Assembly: GCA_964542645.1 (NCBI GenBank)
Contig: CAZIUG010000007.1
Span: forward strand, 186,001 to 250,000
DNA: 64,000 nt
Reading direction: 5' to 3'
Source: Moanibacter sp964542645
GTDB lineage: Bacteria > Verrucomicrobiota > Verrucomicrobiia > Opitutales > UBA2987
A program made the translations under genes and the position numbers. Position 1 is the first letter of the stretch. Each line of letters starts with the position of its first letter. Positions 36,448 to 45,878 of this stretch are shown piece by piece. The notes under the pieces are model-generated. The model did not search any database. It was not told the origin of the DNA and was given only the letters and a program-made list of their open reading frames with translations.

Positions 36448-37419
36448 GTGAATCACTATCTCGTCACAGGTGCTGCCGGATTCATCGGAGCTGCCACGGC
36501 TAAAAGGCTACTTCAACTAGGGCACCGGGTTACTGGGATCGATAACCTCAACGATTTCTACGATGTCTCTCTTAAGCAACACCGCCTCAAAGCTCTGCGT
36601 GAGCATCAAGAATTCAGTTATCAAACAATGGACATCGAGGATTTTAGGGGGCTGCAAAGGTTATTCGAGAACCAATCATTCGATGCCGTCCTTAACCTGG
36701 CGGCACGAGCTAATCCCGTAAAAAGTATTAACAATCCTAACGTCTATTTCTCCACCAATGTGCAAGGGACAATCAATCTTCTAACATTGATGGGCCGATT
36801 CGATGTCCGGAGATTTATCCTAGCCTCCTCTTCCTCAGTTTATGCCGGACACAATCCCCCTTTCCACGAGGATATGCGAGTCGATCACCCTATATCTCCT
36901 TACGCTGCTTCTAAGAGGGGTGCCGAACTTATAGCCTACACTTACCACTATTTGCATCAAATTAACGTGGCCGTGCTCCGCTACTTTACGGTCTTCGGCC
37001 CCGCAGGTCGTCCTGATATGGCGCCATTTCGTTTTGTGAGATGGATCGCAGAAGGAGATACGATCAAAGTCTTTGGGGACGGCAGCCAAAGCCGTGACTT
37101 CACCTATATAGAAGATATCGTCGAAGGGACCATTCGCTCCTTGAAAACAAGCGGCTATGAAGTCCTAAATCTCGGTGGAGGAAGGAACCCAATCACGATT
37201 AACCAGCTTATCTCCATCATTGAACAACAACTCGGGAAATGTGCCATCATTCACAGAACCAGGCGCGCCGAAGGCGATATGAACGTCACCAGGGCGGACA
37301 TAATGAAATCGAAAAAACTCTTGGATTGGGAGCCAACGATCTCGGTCCAAGAAGGAATTGAAAAAACCATCAAGTGGTACAAGGACAATCGGCCACTTGC
37401 CAAAAGAATCAGACTCTAA
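36448..37419 (+). CDS. NAD-dependent nucleotide-sugar epimerase (UDP-glucuronate 4-epimerase-like)
   Basis: A 323-residue extended SDR starting with GTG at 36448; a TTG two codons earlier is also possible. GAAGFIG at residues 8-14 is the NAD-binding motif. Catalytic residues are Ser in SSSSVYAG (near 130) and Y152-x3-K156 in YAASKRG. RYFTVFGPAGRPDMAPFRF near 174-192 is characteristic of UDP-glucuronate/galacturonate epimerases, and FGDGSQSRDFTYIEDIV near 207-223 is standard. It converts activated hexuronate or hexose sugars for polysaccharide or lipopolysaccharide synthesis in the cytoplasm. It precedes the carbamoyltransferase by 229 bases, supporting a link to envelope glycan making. Confidence 0.9.
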   Translation: MNHYLVTGAAGFIGAATAKRLLQLGHRVTGIDNLNDFYDVSLKQHRLKALREHQEFSYQTMDIEDFRGLQRLFENQSFDAVLNLAARANPVKSINNPNVYFSTNVQGTINLLTLMGRFDVRRFILASSSSVYAGHNPPFHEDMRVDHPISPYAASKRGAELIAYTYHYLHQINVAVLRYFTVFGPAGRPDMAPFRFVRWIAEGDTIKVFGDGSQSRDFTYIEDIVEGTIRSLKTSGYEVLNLGGGRNPITINQLISIIEQQLGKCAIIHRTRRAEGDMNVTRADIMKSKKLLDWEPTISVQEGIEKTIKWYKDNRPLAKRIRL

Positions 37420-37648
37420 GATGACAAACAACAACCCCTTTTCTACAAGCGTCCAATGCTCACACTGGCAGCAACCGTCCCCTGTTAAGAAATTGACACT
37501 ATATACTCGGAGTTTTTCTGAATTTCACAGACCAATTAATTCTAATCTCAGAAGCCACGAAATAAAATGATTCGGCGCTGTGGGAAAGATGCCCTCCAAA
37601 GAAAAACTCCGGAGAGATATTCTTAGCTATATTGTCTAAGACCAATCC

Positions 37649-39481
37649 ATGACAGCGATTCTCGGAATATCCGCTTTTTATCATGATTCCGCAGCCGCGA
37701 TAGTTGTGGACGGCAAAATCATCGCAGCTGCCCAAGAGGAGCGATTCACGCGCAGGAAACATGATTCAAAGTTTCCACTCAATGCTATCGAATACTGCCT
37801 CGAAGAGGCAGGGCTGAATCCCAATGAACTCGATTACGTCGCCTTTTACGACAAACCGTTTCTGAAATTCGAACGCCTTCTCGAAACCTATCTTTCCTAT
37901 GCACCCGCTGGTTTTCGATCGTTCCTTATGGCAATGCCGCTCTGGCTTCACCATAAGCTGCACCTCCCCCGTGAGATGAGTCGTGGACTTAACAACCTAT
38001 ACAAAAAACGATATATATTTACAGAACATCATGAATCTCACGCAGCCAGTGCATTCTTTCCCTCTCCTTTTACAGAATCCGCTATTCTGACTCTTGATGG
38101 TGTCGGCGAATGGGCCACTGCTAGTTTCGGCACCGGAAGTAACAATCAGATCAATCTTACCCATGAATTGCATTTTCCACACTCTCTTGGCCTCCTATAC
38201 TCCGCTTTCACCTATTTCTGCGGATTCAGGGTCAATAGCGGCGAGTACAAACTGATGGGACTCGCCCCCTATGGCGAACCGATTTTCGCTAATACGATTG
38301 AGGAAAAGCTTTTAGACATCAAGGAAGACGGCTCTTTTCGCATGGACATGTCTTACTTCAATTACTGCCAGGGGTTAACCATGACTGGACCCAAGTTTAA
38401 CGCTCTATTTGGGGGGCCTCCTCGCAAATACGAATCACCCATAACCCAAAGAGAAATGGATCTGGCAGCTTCTATCCAGGCTGTGACTGAAAATATCATT
38501 CTTCGGATCTGCAACCACATCCACAACAATACAGGATTGAAGAATTTGTGTCTGGCAGGGGGAGTTGCTCTCAATTGTGTCGGCAATGGGCGAATATTGA
38601 GGGAATCTCCCTTCGAGAATGTTTGGATCCAACCTGCCTCAGGTGACGCCGGGGGAGCCTTGGGAGCGGCTCTGTTTGCTTGGTACCAACTCCTCGGGAA
38701 CAGGCGCTCAAGGGACCTGCCCGACAGCCAGAGGGCCTCGCTTCTCGGTCCTCGGTTCTCAACCGAAGAAATCCGTAGTTTGCTCGAAGCAGAAGGATCC
38801 AAATTCCACTACATTCAGGATGAGGACAAATTGTGTGATACTATAGCGAATCAGATTTCGGGCGAAAAAGTAATTGGACTTTTTCAGGGTCGTATGGAGT
38901 TTGGTCCAAGAGCCCTAGGTTGTAGAAGCATCATCGGTGACGCGCGTAGCCAAAAGATGCAATCAACTATGAACCTGAAAATAAAATTCCGTGAGTCATT
39001 TCGCCCTTTTGCACCTATTATTTTGCGAGAACGAGTAAGCGAATACTTCGACATGCGGCCTAACCAGGAAAGCCCTTACATGCTATTGGTTGCACCTGTC
39101 GCCGAGAAAAAACGTTTAGCGGCAAATAATATTAGACGGAAAGGCCTGGTGAAAATGAAAGATATTCGCTCCGAAATTCCTGCCATTACTCATGTCGACT
39201 ACTCTGCACGTATTCAGACCGTAGACGAAGAACGGCATGGACGTCTCTACAAGCTGATGAAGTCCTTTGAAGCCAAGACCGGCTGCCCAGTGCTAATCAA
39301 CACCAGCTTCAATGTCCGAGGGGAACCCATCGTCTGTTCGCCCGAGCACGCCTTCCGCTGCTTTATGGCCACAAATATGGATGTGCTAGTTTTAGAAAAC
39401 TTTGTTCTTCTAAAAGAGGAGCAATCAAATGCCACTGAACACGAGATCGGCGAATACCTGGCTCAGTTCCCCTCGGATTAA
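37649..39481 (+). CDS. Carbamoyltransferase (NodU/CmcH family)
   Basis: A 610-residue two-domain enzyme. The N-terminal Kae1-like domain has ILGISAFYHDSAAAIVVDG near residues 4-22 and the metal-binding EHHESHAASAFFPSP near 125-139; GEYKLMGLAPYGEP near 198-211 is a family signature. The C-terminal domain has GRMEFGPRALGCRSIIGDARS near 414-434 and TSFNVRGEPIVCSPEHAF near 552-569. Family members make carbamoyl-AMP from carbamoyl phosphate and transfer the group to a hydroxyl of a sugar, antibiotic or toxin (NodU, CmcH, TobZ). In the arrangement with SxtJ-like and DUF5989 genes, the acceptor is unknown; an exported polymer or glycan is plausible. Confidence 0.93.
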   Translation: MTAILGISAFYHDSAAAIVVDGKIIAAAQEERFTRRKHDSKFPLNAIEYCLEEAGLNPNELDYVAFYDKPFLKFERLLETYLSYAPAGFRSFLMAMPLWLHHKLHLPREMSRGLNNLYKKRYIFTEHHESHAASAFFPSPFTESAILTLDGVGEWATASFGTGSNNQINLTHELHFPHSLGLLYSAFTYFCGFRVNSGEYKLMGLAPYGEPIFANTIEEKLLDIKEDGSFRMDMSYFNYCQGLTMTGPKFNALFGGPPRKYESPITQREMDLAASIQAVTENIILRICNHIHNNTGLKNLCLAGGVALNCVGNGRILRESPFENVWIQPASGDAGGALGAALFAWYQLLGNRRSRDLPDSQRASLLGPRFSTEEIRSLLEAEGSKFHYIQDEDKLCDTIANQISGEKVIGLFQGRMEFGPRALGCRSIIGDARSQKMQSTMNLKIKFRESFRPFAPIILRERVSEYFDMRPNQESPYMLLVAPVAEKKRLAANNIRRKGLVKMKDIRSEIPAITHVDYSARIQTVDEERHGRLYKLMKSFEAKTGCPVLINTSFNVRGEPIVCSPEHAFRCFMATNMDVLVLENFVLLKEEQSNATEHEIGEYLAQFPSD

Positions 39482-39608
39482 GAAGGCCTGAGAAATATGT
39501 GGATACATCAATGCAGCAATCTTTTACCTTAACCCTCAAAGATGCATATAAGTTCCTCACATACACCCCTCCTATTCGAGTCTAAACTAAGTCCTCGGTA
39601 ATTGAACA

Positions 39609-40025
39609 ATGCCACTAATCAGAATAAATAGGAACCCTTCCCGTAAAGACCTTATCATCTTTGGATTTCTCTGGATCATTTTTTTTGGTGCATTTGGAAC
39701 CCTCTTTTTTTGGAAGTGGCATTCCATTTATTTGGCGCTGACACTTTGGATCCTCGCAATCATAATCCCGATCACGGGTCTACTACTGCCGTCATTCATG
39801 CGACTTGTCTATATTGGAATGGCCTACGCCACTTCTCCGATCGGATTTGTTCTTTCTTATGTCATTCTGGCACTTGTATACTACCTCGTCGTAACTCCAA
39901 TCGGACTCGCAATGCGGCTTGCCAGGTACGATCCAATGAAGAAAAGATTCGAGTCAGAAGCTGACAGTTACTGGATCAAACGCGAGCCTCGCACCTCAAT
40001 TAAACGCTACTTCCGACAGTTCTAG
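39609..40025 (+). CDS. SxtJ-like small membrane protein
   Basis: A 138-residue protein with three or four hydrophobic segments (about 16-36, 40-60, 66-95), ending in a charged tail YDPMKKRFESEADSYWIKREP. The paired positions, length and tail match the SxtJ family, first seen in saxitoxin clusters and found widely after carbamoyltransferase genes. Its function is unknown. Position 128 bases downstream of the carbamoyltransferase suggests the two work together at the inner membrane. No signal peptide is separable from helix one. Confidence 0.82.
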   Translation: MPLIRINRNPSRKDLIIFGFLWIIFFGAFGTLFFWKWHSIYLALTLWILAIIIPITGLLLPSFMRLVYIGMAYATSPIGFVLSYVILALVYYLVVTPIGLAMRLARYDPMKKRFESEADSYWIKREPRTSIKRYFRQF

Positions 40026-40431
40026 AGACCATGAAAGGTATCGCTATTCCTTATTAATCACCGCTATCGAGAGCCAAACAATAAACTCCCATTTAACCCA
40101 ATTTTCAACCCTTGTGATTGTATCAGTTAGAAAGCTTACTTATTCAGCTCCACGCCCATTCAAAAATTTCGTCATCCCCCGGTTGAGATAACTGGGCAAC
40201 CCCTAAACAATTTATTGACGCCTACAGCGAGAATACTTTCCTCTGCCACGCGAGGAAGAAGAAGGTCACGTAAATTCCAACTACTCTAATTTATACAACT
40301 CGGTTGTTAGTCTTCACTGGCACGATTGCCTCGACAGTAAGATACACTCTTTACCACCCTGGCATTCTAATTAGGAAGAGCTAACCAAAATCAGCGGTTC
40401 AATCTATTCCCCTCAATGAAAGATTAAAACT
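40026..40431. other. 406-base intergenic region inside the carbamoyltransferase cassette
   Basis: No open frame with protein character and no clear structure was found. It is longer than expected between genes of one operon, so the DUF5989 gene may have its own promoter here. Confidence 0.45.
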
Positions 40432-40635
40432 ATGAACAAAGACCAAAAAGACGAAAAATCTTTCGAAGAGCAGGCATCAGAAGAACAGGCTGGCATCATA
40501 GCCGAGTTCATCGATTTTCTCCTCCACAATAAAAAATGGTGGCTCACTCCAATCGTTATCATTCTTCTCCTCGTCAGCCTTCTGGTCTTCCTTGGGGGCT
40601 CCGCAGCAGCACCATTTATCTATACGCTTTTCTAA
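40432..40635 (+). CDS. DUF5989 family small membrane protein
   Basis: A 67-residue protein: an acidic, polar first third (residues 1-25), an amphipathic segment GIIAEFIDFLLHNKKWWLTP, and one strong membrane helix from about 43 to 60, ending AAPFIYTLF. The FLxxxKKWWLxP and APFIYTLF segments are those of the DUF5989 family, which typically follows SxtJ-like genes after a carbamoyltransferase. No biochemical role is known; a single-pass membrane partner or adaptor is likely. The gene overlaps nothing and faces the VTC gene 120 bases away. Confidence 0.82.
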   Translation: MNKDQKDEKSFEEQASEEQAGIIAEFIDFLLHNKKWWLTPIVIILLLVSLLVFLGGSAAAPFIYTLF

Positions 40636-40755
40636 CAGCAAACGCTACATACGATGGGAGCCAAAGGTGCAATTCCCGAGTTCCCCGTTTGCGAAATCGC
40701 AATGTGTTCTGTGTAGAGACCCCCGACTAATAGATTCTCGGGCAGTCCCTCGGGC

Positions 40756-41454
40756 TCAGAAGACATACACCTTCGCGATTCCATTCACATATTTTGAATT
40801 ACGACTGAGGCGAAACGGTATGCCATTCGCTACCTGGACAGCATCCTCTTCATCATCAATTCCATATTTGAGCTCAATAACTAATGATTCTCGATCGTGC
40901 TCAATGCCGAGAAAGCTATTGGTTAGCTGATTTACACCAACATACAGCATTTGCGAGTCGATGGTGATTCGAAATCGACCACAGCTTGAGAGATAATATT
41001 TTCTTCTGTATTGAAGCGCCAGAGTTGGACCTAAGCGCTTGAGGTCGAACATCGTTTGATCAGGCAGCTGCGCCAACTGAAGAGCCGAATCTATAGATGT
41101 CTTACTAAACCCCTGTTCAAATCGAAAGGGTGCGAGTCTATATCGCTCTTTCCACATCGCCCCACCGTTCTTGCCTTTCAGTTCCATAGCAGGCTTTTCG
41201 ACCGCCCCAAACATAGATCCATACCACCGAATTCGTGCTTTGATCCGGAGAGATTCTCCATCCCGATTCTCCATGAAGTGATGGAAGTTAGGACTGTCGA
41301 AATATAGACTGTTAATGACCCGAGGAGGATAGTGCTCCTTGAATATACCAGGATGCAGAGCCAGGATACCTTCCACATGTCGCTCCTGGTCAAGCGAAGT
41401 TACATACTTGCGCTCCATGCGATGCTCAATTTCTGGTTCGGACAGATAATTCAT
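40756..41454 (-). CDS. VTC-domain protein (polyphosphate polymerase-like)
   Basis: A 232-residue protein formed almost entirely of a VTC tunnel domain. ERKYVTS near residues 14-20, INSLYFDSPNFHHFMENRDGESLRIKARIRWYG near 46-78 with its Lys/Arg residues, MELKGKNGGAMWKERY near 90-105, LQYRRKYYLSS near 146-156 and VIELKYG near 190-196 are the charged strands that line the tunnel. The eukaryotic VTC4 domain makes polyphosphate from ATP; bacterial stand-alone VTC proteins are less studied. There is no SPX domain or membrane segment. It is the last gene of a DUF4956-CotH-VTC unit, an association recurrent in bacteria. Confidence 0.88.
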   Translation of the reverse strand: MNYLSEPEIEHRMERKYVTSLDQERHVEGILALHPGIFKEHYPPRVINSLYFDSPNFHHFMENRDGESLRIKARIRWYGSMFGAVEKPAMELKGKNGGAMWKERYRLAPFRFEQGFSKTSIDSALQLAQLPDQTMFDLKRLGPTLALQYRRKYYLSSCGRFRITIDSQMLYVGVNQLTNSFLGIEHDRESLVIELKYGIDDEEDAVQVANGIPFRLSRNSKYVNGIAKVYVF

Positions 41455-41623
41455 CTATATATTGCCGTAGGCAAAAGAACAGCGAGATAGTGGCAGCTAT
41501 AAATTGTGGTAAGCTGGAGAGCCAGGGGCGCAGAGTATTTAATCGCATTTATTCGTCCCTCCTATCTTTTGCATCTTTACATAATGCTTTTCCTAGATCT
41601 AGCGGGTTCCTTTTGTCTATACT

Positions 41624-44236
41624 TCACTTGCTTGCTTTACCATAAACCTGCCCATAAACCATATCCCCTACTTTTCGTTCGGTTCCAGGCACTGTTCGTC
41701 CGTCAACTGAAAGAAAAGAGTTCTCTTCGACCAAATAAGGGCGGAATATATTCCCCATATTGAGATCCTTAATCTCCGCTCGGCCAGGTCCAAACTCAGA
41801 TTTTTTCTGAAAGATAGCAAATCCAACTCGACTGTTCTCAATCGTAATTTTCTCTCCCAGGATGGTCGAACTATCCTTGCTTGAGACCGCCACCTCCGCT
41901 TCTTTAATGGAAATCCGTCGTCCATCAAGGCGACTTCCTTCCCCAACGCTGATTCCCTTATCCCCGGCTCTTTCAATGACAATATCCTCCACTGTGACCG
42001 TGCTTCCCGATGTGTCGATAGCATCGTTCTTAGCCCCTCTGAAATTCGAATTTAGGATACGGCCCGTACAAAAATCTATATCAAGCGCATCGGCGTAAGT
42101 ATCCGAGAAGGTCGAATCAATAATTTCAAAATCCGATCGTATTATATTTAGAATATCATCCCCATCTCGATTGCGCCGGAACAGACACTTCTCAATAGTA
42201 ACGTCAGACTCGTAAAACGTCACCACCCCAGTAAGGCCACCATCCTCTGGTATCGGAAGTGACAATCCCTCAAATATCACGTTTTTCAGTTGGGATCGAC
42301 TCTGTGCCCCCAGTACTATTATTCCCATTCCCACTCCATCAGCGGCCTCAATACGAACTGGATGGCTTTCCTGTCCGATAAAATTAAGTGGCGAATAACT
42401 AAGGATTAAAGCTGATTCCGTCAGCCGGAGAGAGACTCCCCCTCCTGCGAAAACAGAGTAACCTGGTGGAATAATAAGGCTCTTTGAGACTGTCCAATCG
42501 CCCGGCGTAATGAAAATTTCCCTTTGCTCTTGATCCACCGTCAGGAAGTCGAATTCCCTAAAATTGGGCTGCCCAAAACGCGGATCCTGACGCACAGCGT
42601 CGTCTTGGAAAACGCTCCAAGGGAAAATTTTCAGTTCTCTAATTTCAGGTAAACCCAAAATACGGTACTTTAAAATCAGGCTGGAAACGAATTCATCAGA
42701 GAAATCTAGGTCAGCGGGAATTTTGAATTCGACTGGTTCGTAACGAAGCATTTCGCCCTCACGCCCGGCAATGACCCTTTCCTTGGTGGGAAGAGCTTCC
42801 AAAAGGGATTGCCCCGATATTCCAACAATCTTCACAGGCAATGGCTGAAGATTCCCAAAAACTAGCCGAAGCTTTCCTCTTTCAAGGAACTCAAGATAAG
42901 CATGCCCTCCCTTAATTGGATTGAGCACTGATCGAATTCTCTTCTGGTTTTGTGTAAACATCTCTCTGGAGAACCGAAAGTCGTGATGCTCCCAATGACC
43001 AAAATAGAGGATCCTCAGATTTCTCTCAAATTCGGTTCTCCTGGTTTCCAACAAATCCTCTAGAAAAAGTGGGTCCGAAACTTTTTTCAGTTCAGATATA
43101 TACCTTAGGTAGAAATTTGGGTCTCGGAAAAGAAAGCGTATCAGATCATTATGCCACTCCGCATTTGAATCATTCAACCACCAGTTATCCTCTAGTTTAC
43201 CTGGATGTACTTCCTGATCCACGGGCTGGAGGCGCGCCGTGACCGGGTTGAAGTAGAATTTCATGTTTCTCCAATCAAAAGTTAACGACCCAAAAAAGGC
43301 CCTGATCGCCATGAGCTTTGCCATTTGCTCAATATCGAAAACCTCGGAAGCCGACTTCTCACTCCTTCGAAATGACTCAAGTAGTGTTACCGCCTTTTGA
43401 AACTGTGCGAATTCTGCACTTCCCCGGACGTGGGTATCGATCTGAGATCCCTCGATCGAACTGGCCCAGAAGCTGTCTCCTTCCGTAAATATGCTCGGGG
43501 AAAAATCGGACATTTGAAGAGCTCGCATCCATGATAGCACTGCAAGGTCCTTGTTGAATCCAATAATCGCACCTTCCCTCAAAGCGTTGTTTTCGATCAA
43601 TCGCCGATCATAATGCTCCTCCAGAGCATAAACACCATGATCATCCCCGTTAACTGTAAGATTTAAAAACTCAACCCGGGAAACAAGCAGACCTTCTCTT
43701 TTCAACGCCTCCATGAAAAGCCATTCATAAATAAAGTGACGAGCACTAGGATCCTGTAACGTGAATCGTTTCATTCCCCTAAATGTGTGTTCCCCTCGGA
43801 CTCGAATGGAGTAGGACCACTTCCTCTTGTGCTTCCAGTGGGCGCTATTAGTCCCTTTCAGGCGAATCTTGATCGGCGTCGAATCTTGTTCATTCCTAAT
43901 ACCCGCTTGAACCCAATCTCCCGGCTGGGGAAAGTGCAGACCATTAACCAGCGCTCTTTCTCTCTGATACGCAATCCGTTGAAAGTCCTCTTGCTTGATA
44001 TCCACCACGATTTTTTCCTTTTCCGTCCCAAAATGAAACCGGAACCAATCGACAGGATGGAATGCTTGAATGAGTCGGCTGCGCAGGTGCCTCACCTCGC
44101 CACTTTGATGCATTCTGATGCCAGCATAGAATGAAAGTATGGAGAGCATAATGATGCTTCCTGTTAGCCCCATGATAACCAAACCACGTCGTCGAGGAGC
44201 ACGAATCCAGAAAAATCTCTTACGTTTGATTTCCAC
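41624..44236 (-). CDS. CotH-kinase-like protein with beta-helix C-terminus
   Basis: An 870-residue protein with one N-terminal membrane helix (about residues 18-40), so the rest is likely periplasmic. The CotH domain spans about 100-420: LKGTNSAHWKHKRKWSYSIR, GMKRFTLQDPSARHFIYEWLF and VNGDDHGVYALEEHYD are recognisable, as is KFYFNPVTARLQPVDQEVHPG with the metal-binding acidic segment. From about 570 to 840 there is a parallel beta-helix of short repeats (VTIEKCLFRRN, FEIIDSTFSDT, GRILNSNFRGA). CotH of spore formers is an atypical protein kinase that phosphorylates coat proteins. Target and role here are unknown. The neighbours suggest polyphosphate or envelope chemistry. Confidence 0.87.
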   Translation of the reverse strand: MEIKRKRFFWIRAPRRRGLVIMGLTGSIIMLSILSFYAGIRMHQSGEVRHLRSRLIQAFHPVDWFRFHFGTEKEKIVVDIKQEDFQRIAYQRERALVNGLHFPQPGDWVQAGIRNEQDSTPIKIRLKGTNSAHWKHKRKWSYSIRVRGEHTFRGMKRFTLQDPSARHFIYEWLFMEALKREGLLVSRVEFLNLTVNGDDHGVYALEEHYDRRLIENNALREGAIIGFNKDLAVLSWMRALQMSDFSPSIFTEGDSFWASSIEGSQIDTHVRGSAEFAQFQKAVTLLESFRRSEKSASEVFDIEQMAKLMAIRAFFGSLTFDWRNMKFYFNPVTARLQPVDQEVHPGKLEDNWWLNDSNAEWHNDLIRFLFRDPNFYLRYISELKKVSDPLFLEDLLETRRTEFERNLRILYFGHWEHHDFRFSREMFTQNQKRIRSVLNPIKGGHAYLEFLERGKLRLVFGNLQPLPVKIVGISGQSLLEALPTKERVIAGREGEMLRYEPVEFKIPADLDFSDEFVSSLILKYRILGLPEIRELKIFPWSVFQDDAVRQDPRFGQPNFREFDFLTVDQEQREIFITPGDWTVSKSLIIPPGYSVFAGGGVSLRLTESALILSYSPLNFIGQESHPVRIEAADGVGMGIIVLGAQSRSQLKNVIFEGLSLPIPEDGGLTGVVTFYESDVTIEKCLFRRNRDGDDILNIIRSDFEIIDSTFSDTYADALDIDFCTGRILNSNFRGAKNDAIDTSGSTVTVEDIVIERAGDKGISVGEGSRLDGRRISIKEAEVAVSSKDSSTILGEKITIENSRVGFAIFQKKSEFGPGRAEIKDLNMGNIFRPYLVEENSFLSVDGRTVPGTERKVGDMVYGQVYGKASK

Positions 44237-44345
44237 CTTTAGAAATGAAAACTAGGTTACGGCACTTAACGAACCACTTAGAAAAGCAGGCTTTAACTCT
44301 TGAAAACTACAATCCCAAAAACACTCAATACATCATCATGCGGGC

Positions 44346-45032
44346 CTAGACCAACCCTCTGTTATCAAGAAACGAGATACGGATGGAATCGTCTAATTCG
44401 AAGAGGGCCTTACGGCTGGACTCCAACTGTTCGTAATCTTCAAACTCAATTTGGAAGGTTGCCTCGATCACATCCTCGCTTTCGTCTAGCCTTTTAAGGT
44501 CCACCGCCGAACAGTGGGATCTAAGCAAATCCACAACCTTTTCTACTACAACTTTGTTTTCGCCTTTGCTTGTTATCGTCAGAAGCAGATTTTTGTCATC
44601 TAAACTACCGGTGTACCTGCTTCGCACTATTACGATGGCAATCACAACTATAAAGCCAACTATTGTTGCCTGCCATTGACCCGCTCCCATCCCCAAGCCA
44701 ATTGCAATATTTAAAAAGAGAAATGTCAGTTCTTCCGGTTCCTTAATGGCTGCCCTAAACCGCACAATGGAGAGTGCACCAACCAAACCAAGTGAAAGCG
44801 CAAGAGACGATTTCACTACGGTAATGACAATCATAACGGTCGTAGCAAGGAGAATGAAATTCCCAGAAAATCGCCGTCGATTTGTAACTGATTGGCCATA
44901 GGTAATATAGATCCGCTCTAAGAGAAAAGACAGACCCGCAGTTACAAGAAGCAACACGAAGTACTCTAACAAAGATATATTAGCCGACAGAGTCGTTAGA
45001 TACTCTTCGAATGACTTAGGGAAATTTCTCAT
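44346..45032 (-). CDS. DUF4956 membrane protein
   Basis: A 228-residue protein with about five hydrophobic segments in the first 145 residues. The hallmark SLGLVGALSIVRFRAAIKEPEEL near 82-104 followed by FLNIAIGLGMGAGQ is the DUF4956 signature, and a soluble C-terminal domain of about 80 residues follows. The function is unknown. It is the first gene of the DUF4956-CotH-VTC unit and may form the membrane channel or anchor for its partners; this is inference from gene order. The C-terminal domain looks like a small alpha/beta ferredoxin-type fold. Confidence 0.9.
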   Translation of the reverse strand: MRNFPKSFEEYLTTLSANISLLEYFVLLLVTAGLSFLLERIYITYGQSVTNRRRFSGNFILLATTVMIVITVVKSSLALSLGLVGALSIVRFRAAIKEPEELTFLFLNIAIGLGMGAGQWQATIVGFIVVIAIVIVRSRYTGSLDDKNLLLTITSKGENKVVVEKVVDLLRSHCSAVDLKRLDESEDVIEATFQIEFEDYEQLESSRKALFELDDSIRISFLDNRGLV

Positions 45033-45341
45033 TTCAGTTTTTGGTTGCTATTATTCAAAGGCCCAATTCTTCCGAAGACGGCACCCTTAGAATAATATTA
45101 AATATCGTCAAGCGCAACCCTCGCTGAGTTATCTCAAAATTCCTCATCAATTGTTTTCCATATCTTCCAAAAGTCTTCGAACTCCACTCCCTTTAATCAA
45201 ACAACAACCAGATCTCCGTGTTATCCGCAGTAATACAACCGAGGCCCACTCAAAATCTTTGGGCCCAGAGACTCCAACCTTTTTGGCCAAAATCCAGGAA
45301 CTCAATACGATAGCTACTAAAAGGCTGAATGTAATTTCTGC
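45033..45341. other. 309-base intergenic region
   Basis: It lies between the DUF4956 start and the end of the ArsC-family gene. A 64-codon plus-strand frame (45151-45345) lacks a hydrophobic core or similarity. No RNA structure was recognised; the promoter of the DUF4956 unit should lie at its left side. Confidence 0.45.
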
Positions 45342-45698
45342 CTAGGAAAAAAGGCTGAGAATATTTTCGGGCGGGCGGGCAATCACCGCCTTACCGTGTC
45401 TCGTCAAAATTGGGCGCTCAATCAGAATCGGATTCTCACAAAGGATTTCAATCCATTCTTCACGCTTTCTATCGTCCCTTTTTGATATTCCTAATTCTGC
45501 GCACCTCGACTCCTTGAATCGCACAATTGCGGTTGGTTCCATATCCAATTCTCGACAAATTCTATCGAGTTGCTCTGGGGATGGAGGATTCTTGAGGTAT
45601 TCAACCACCTCATATCCTTCATTCCTCTCTTGCAGCAGTGCAATAGTTGCCCGACTTTTACTACAAGTTGGATTATGGTATATTATACAATCTTCCAT
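45342..45698 (-). CDS. arsC: ArsC-family glutaredoxin-type arsenate reductase
   Basis: From the second ATG at 45698 it encodes 118 residues. YHNPTCSKSR at residues 7-16 has the catalytic Cys (C12) and the phosphate-like loop of the ArsC/YfgD group. LKNPPSPEQLDRICRELDM and IVRFKE (Arg) follow, and RPILTRHGKAVIARPPENIL is the conserved end. The family reduces arsenate to arsenite with glutathione and glutaredoxin, but many YfgD-like members have other or unknown roles. There is no arsR, arsB or acr3 gene nearby, so an arsenic resistance operon is not supported. Confidence 0.9.
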   Translation of the reverse strand: MEDCIIYHNPTCSKSRATIALLQERNEGYEVVEYLKNPPSPEQLDRICRELDMEPTAIVRFKESRCAELGISKRDDRKREEWIEILCENPILIERPILTRHGKAVIARPPENILSLFS

Positions 45699-45878
45699 CA
45701 ATGGCTACTCAATGAATAGATTAGGTTCCTGCTCTGGTCAAGTCTTGCACCATCGTCCCTTATCATTGGCTTGAGCCACCCGATTCCTGAAATGGAGGAG
45801 AGTGACTAGGGTGTTTCCTCGTAATATTGGGTTGTCATTCCCTAAATTTTTGTCCCCTTTGGGGCGAGAACCGAGAAA

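Noticed and set aside
45342..45698. Arsenic resistance operon
   Set aside because: Only the ArsC-family gene is present; no arsR, arsB or acr3 relative is nearby.
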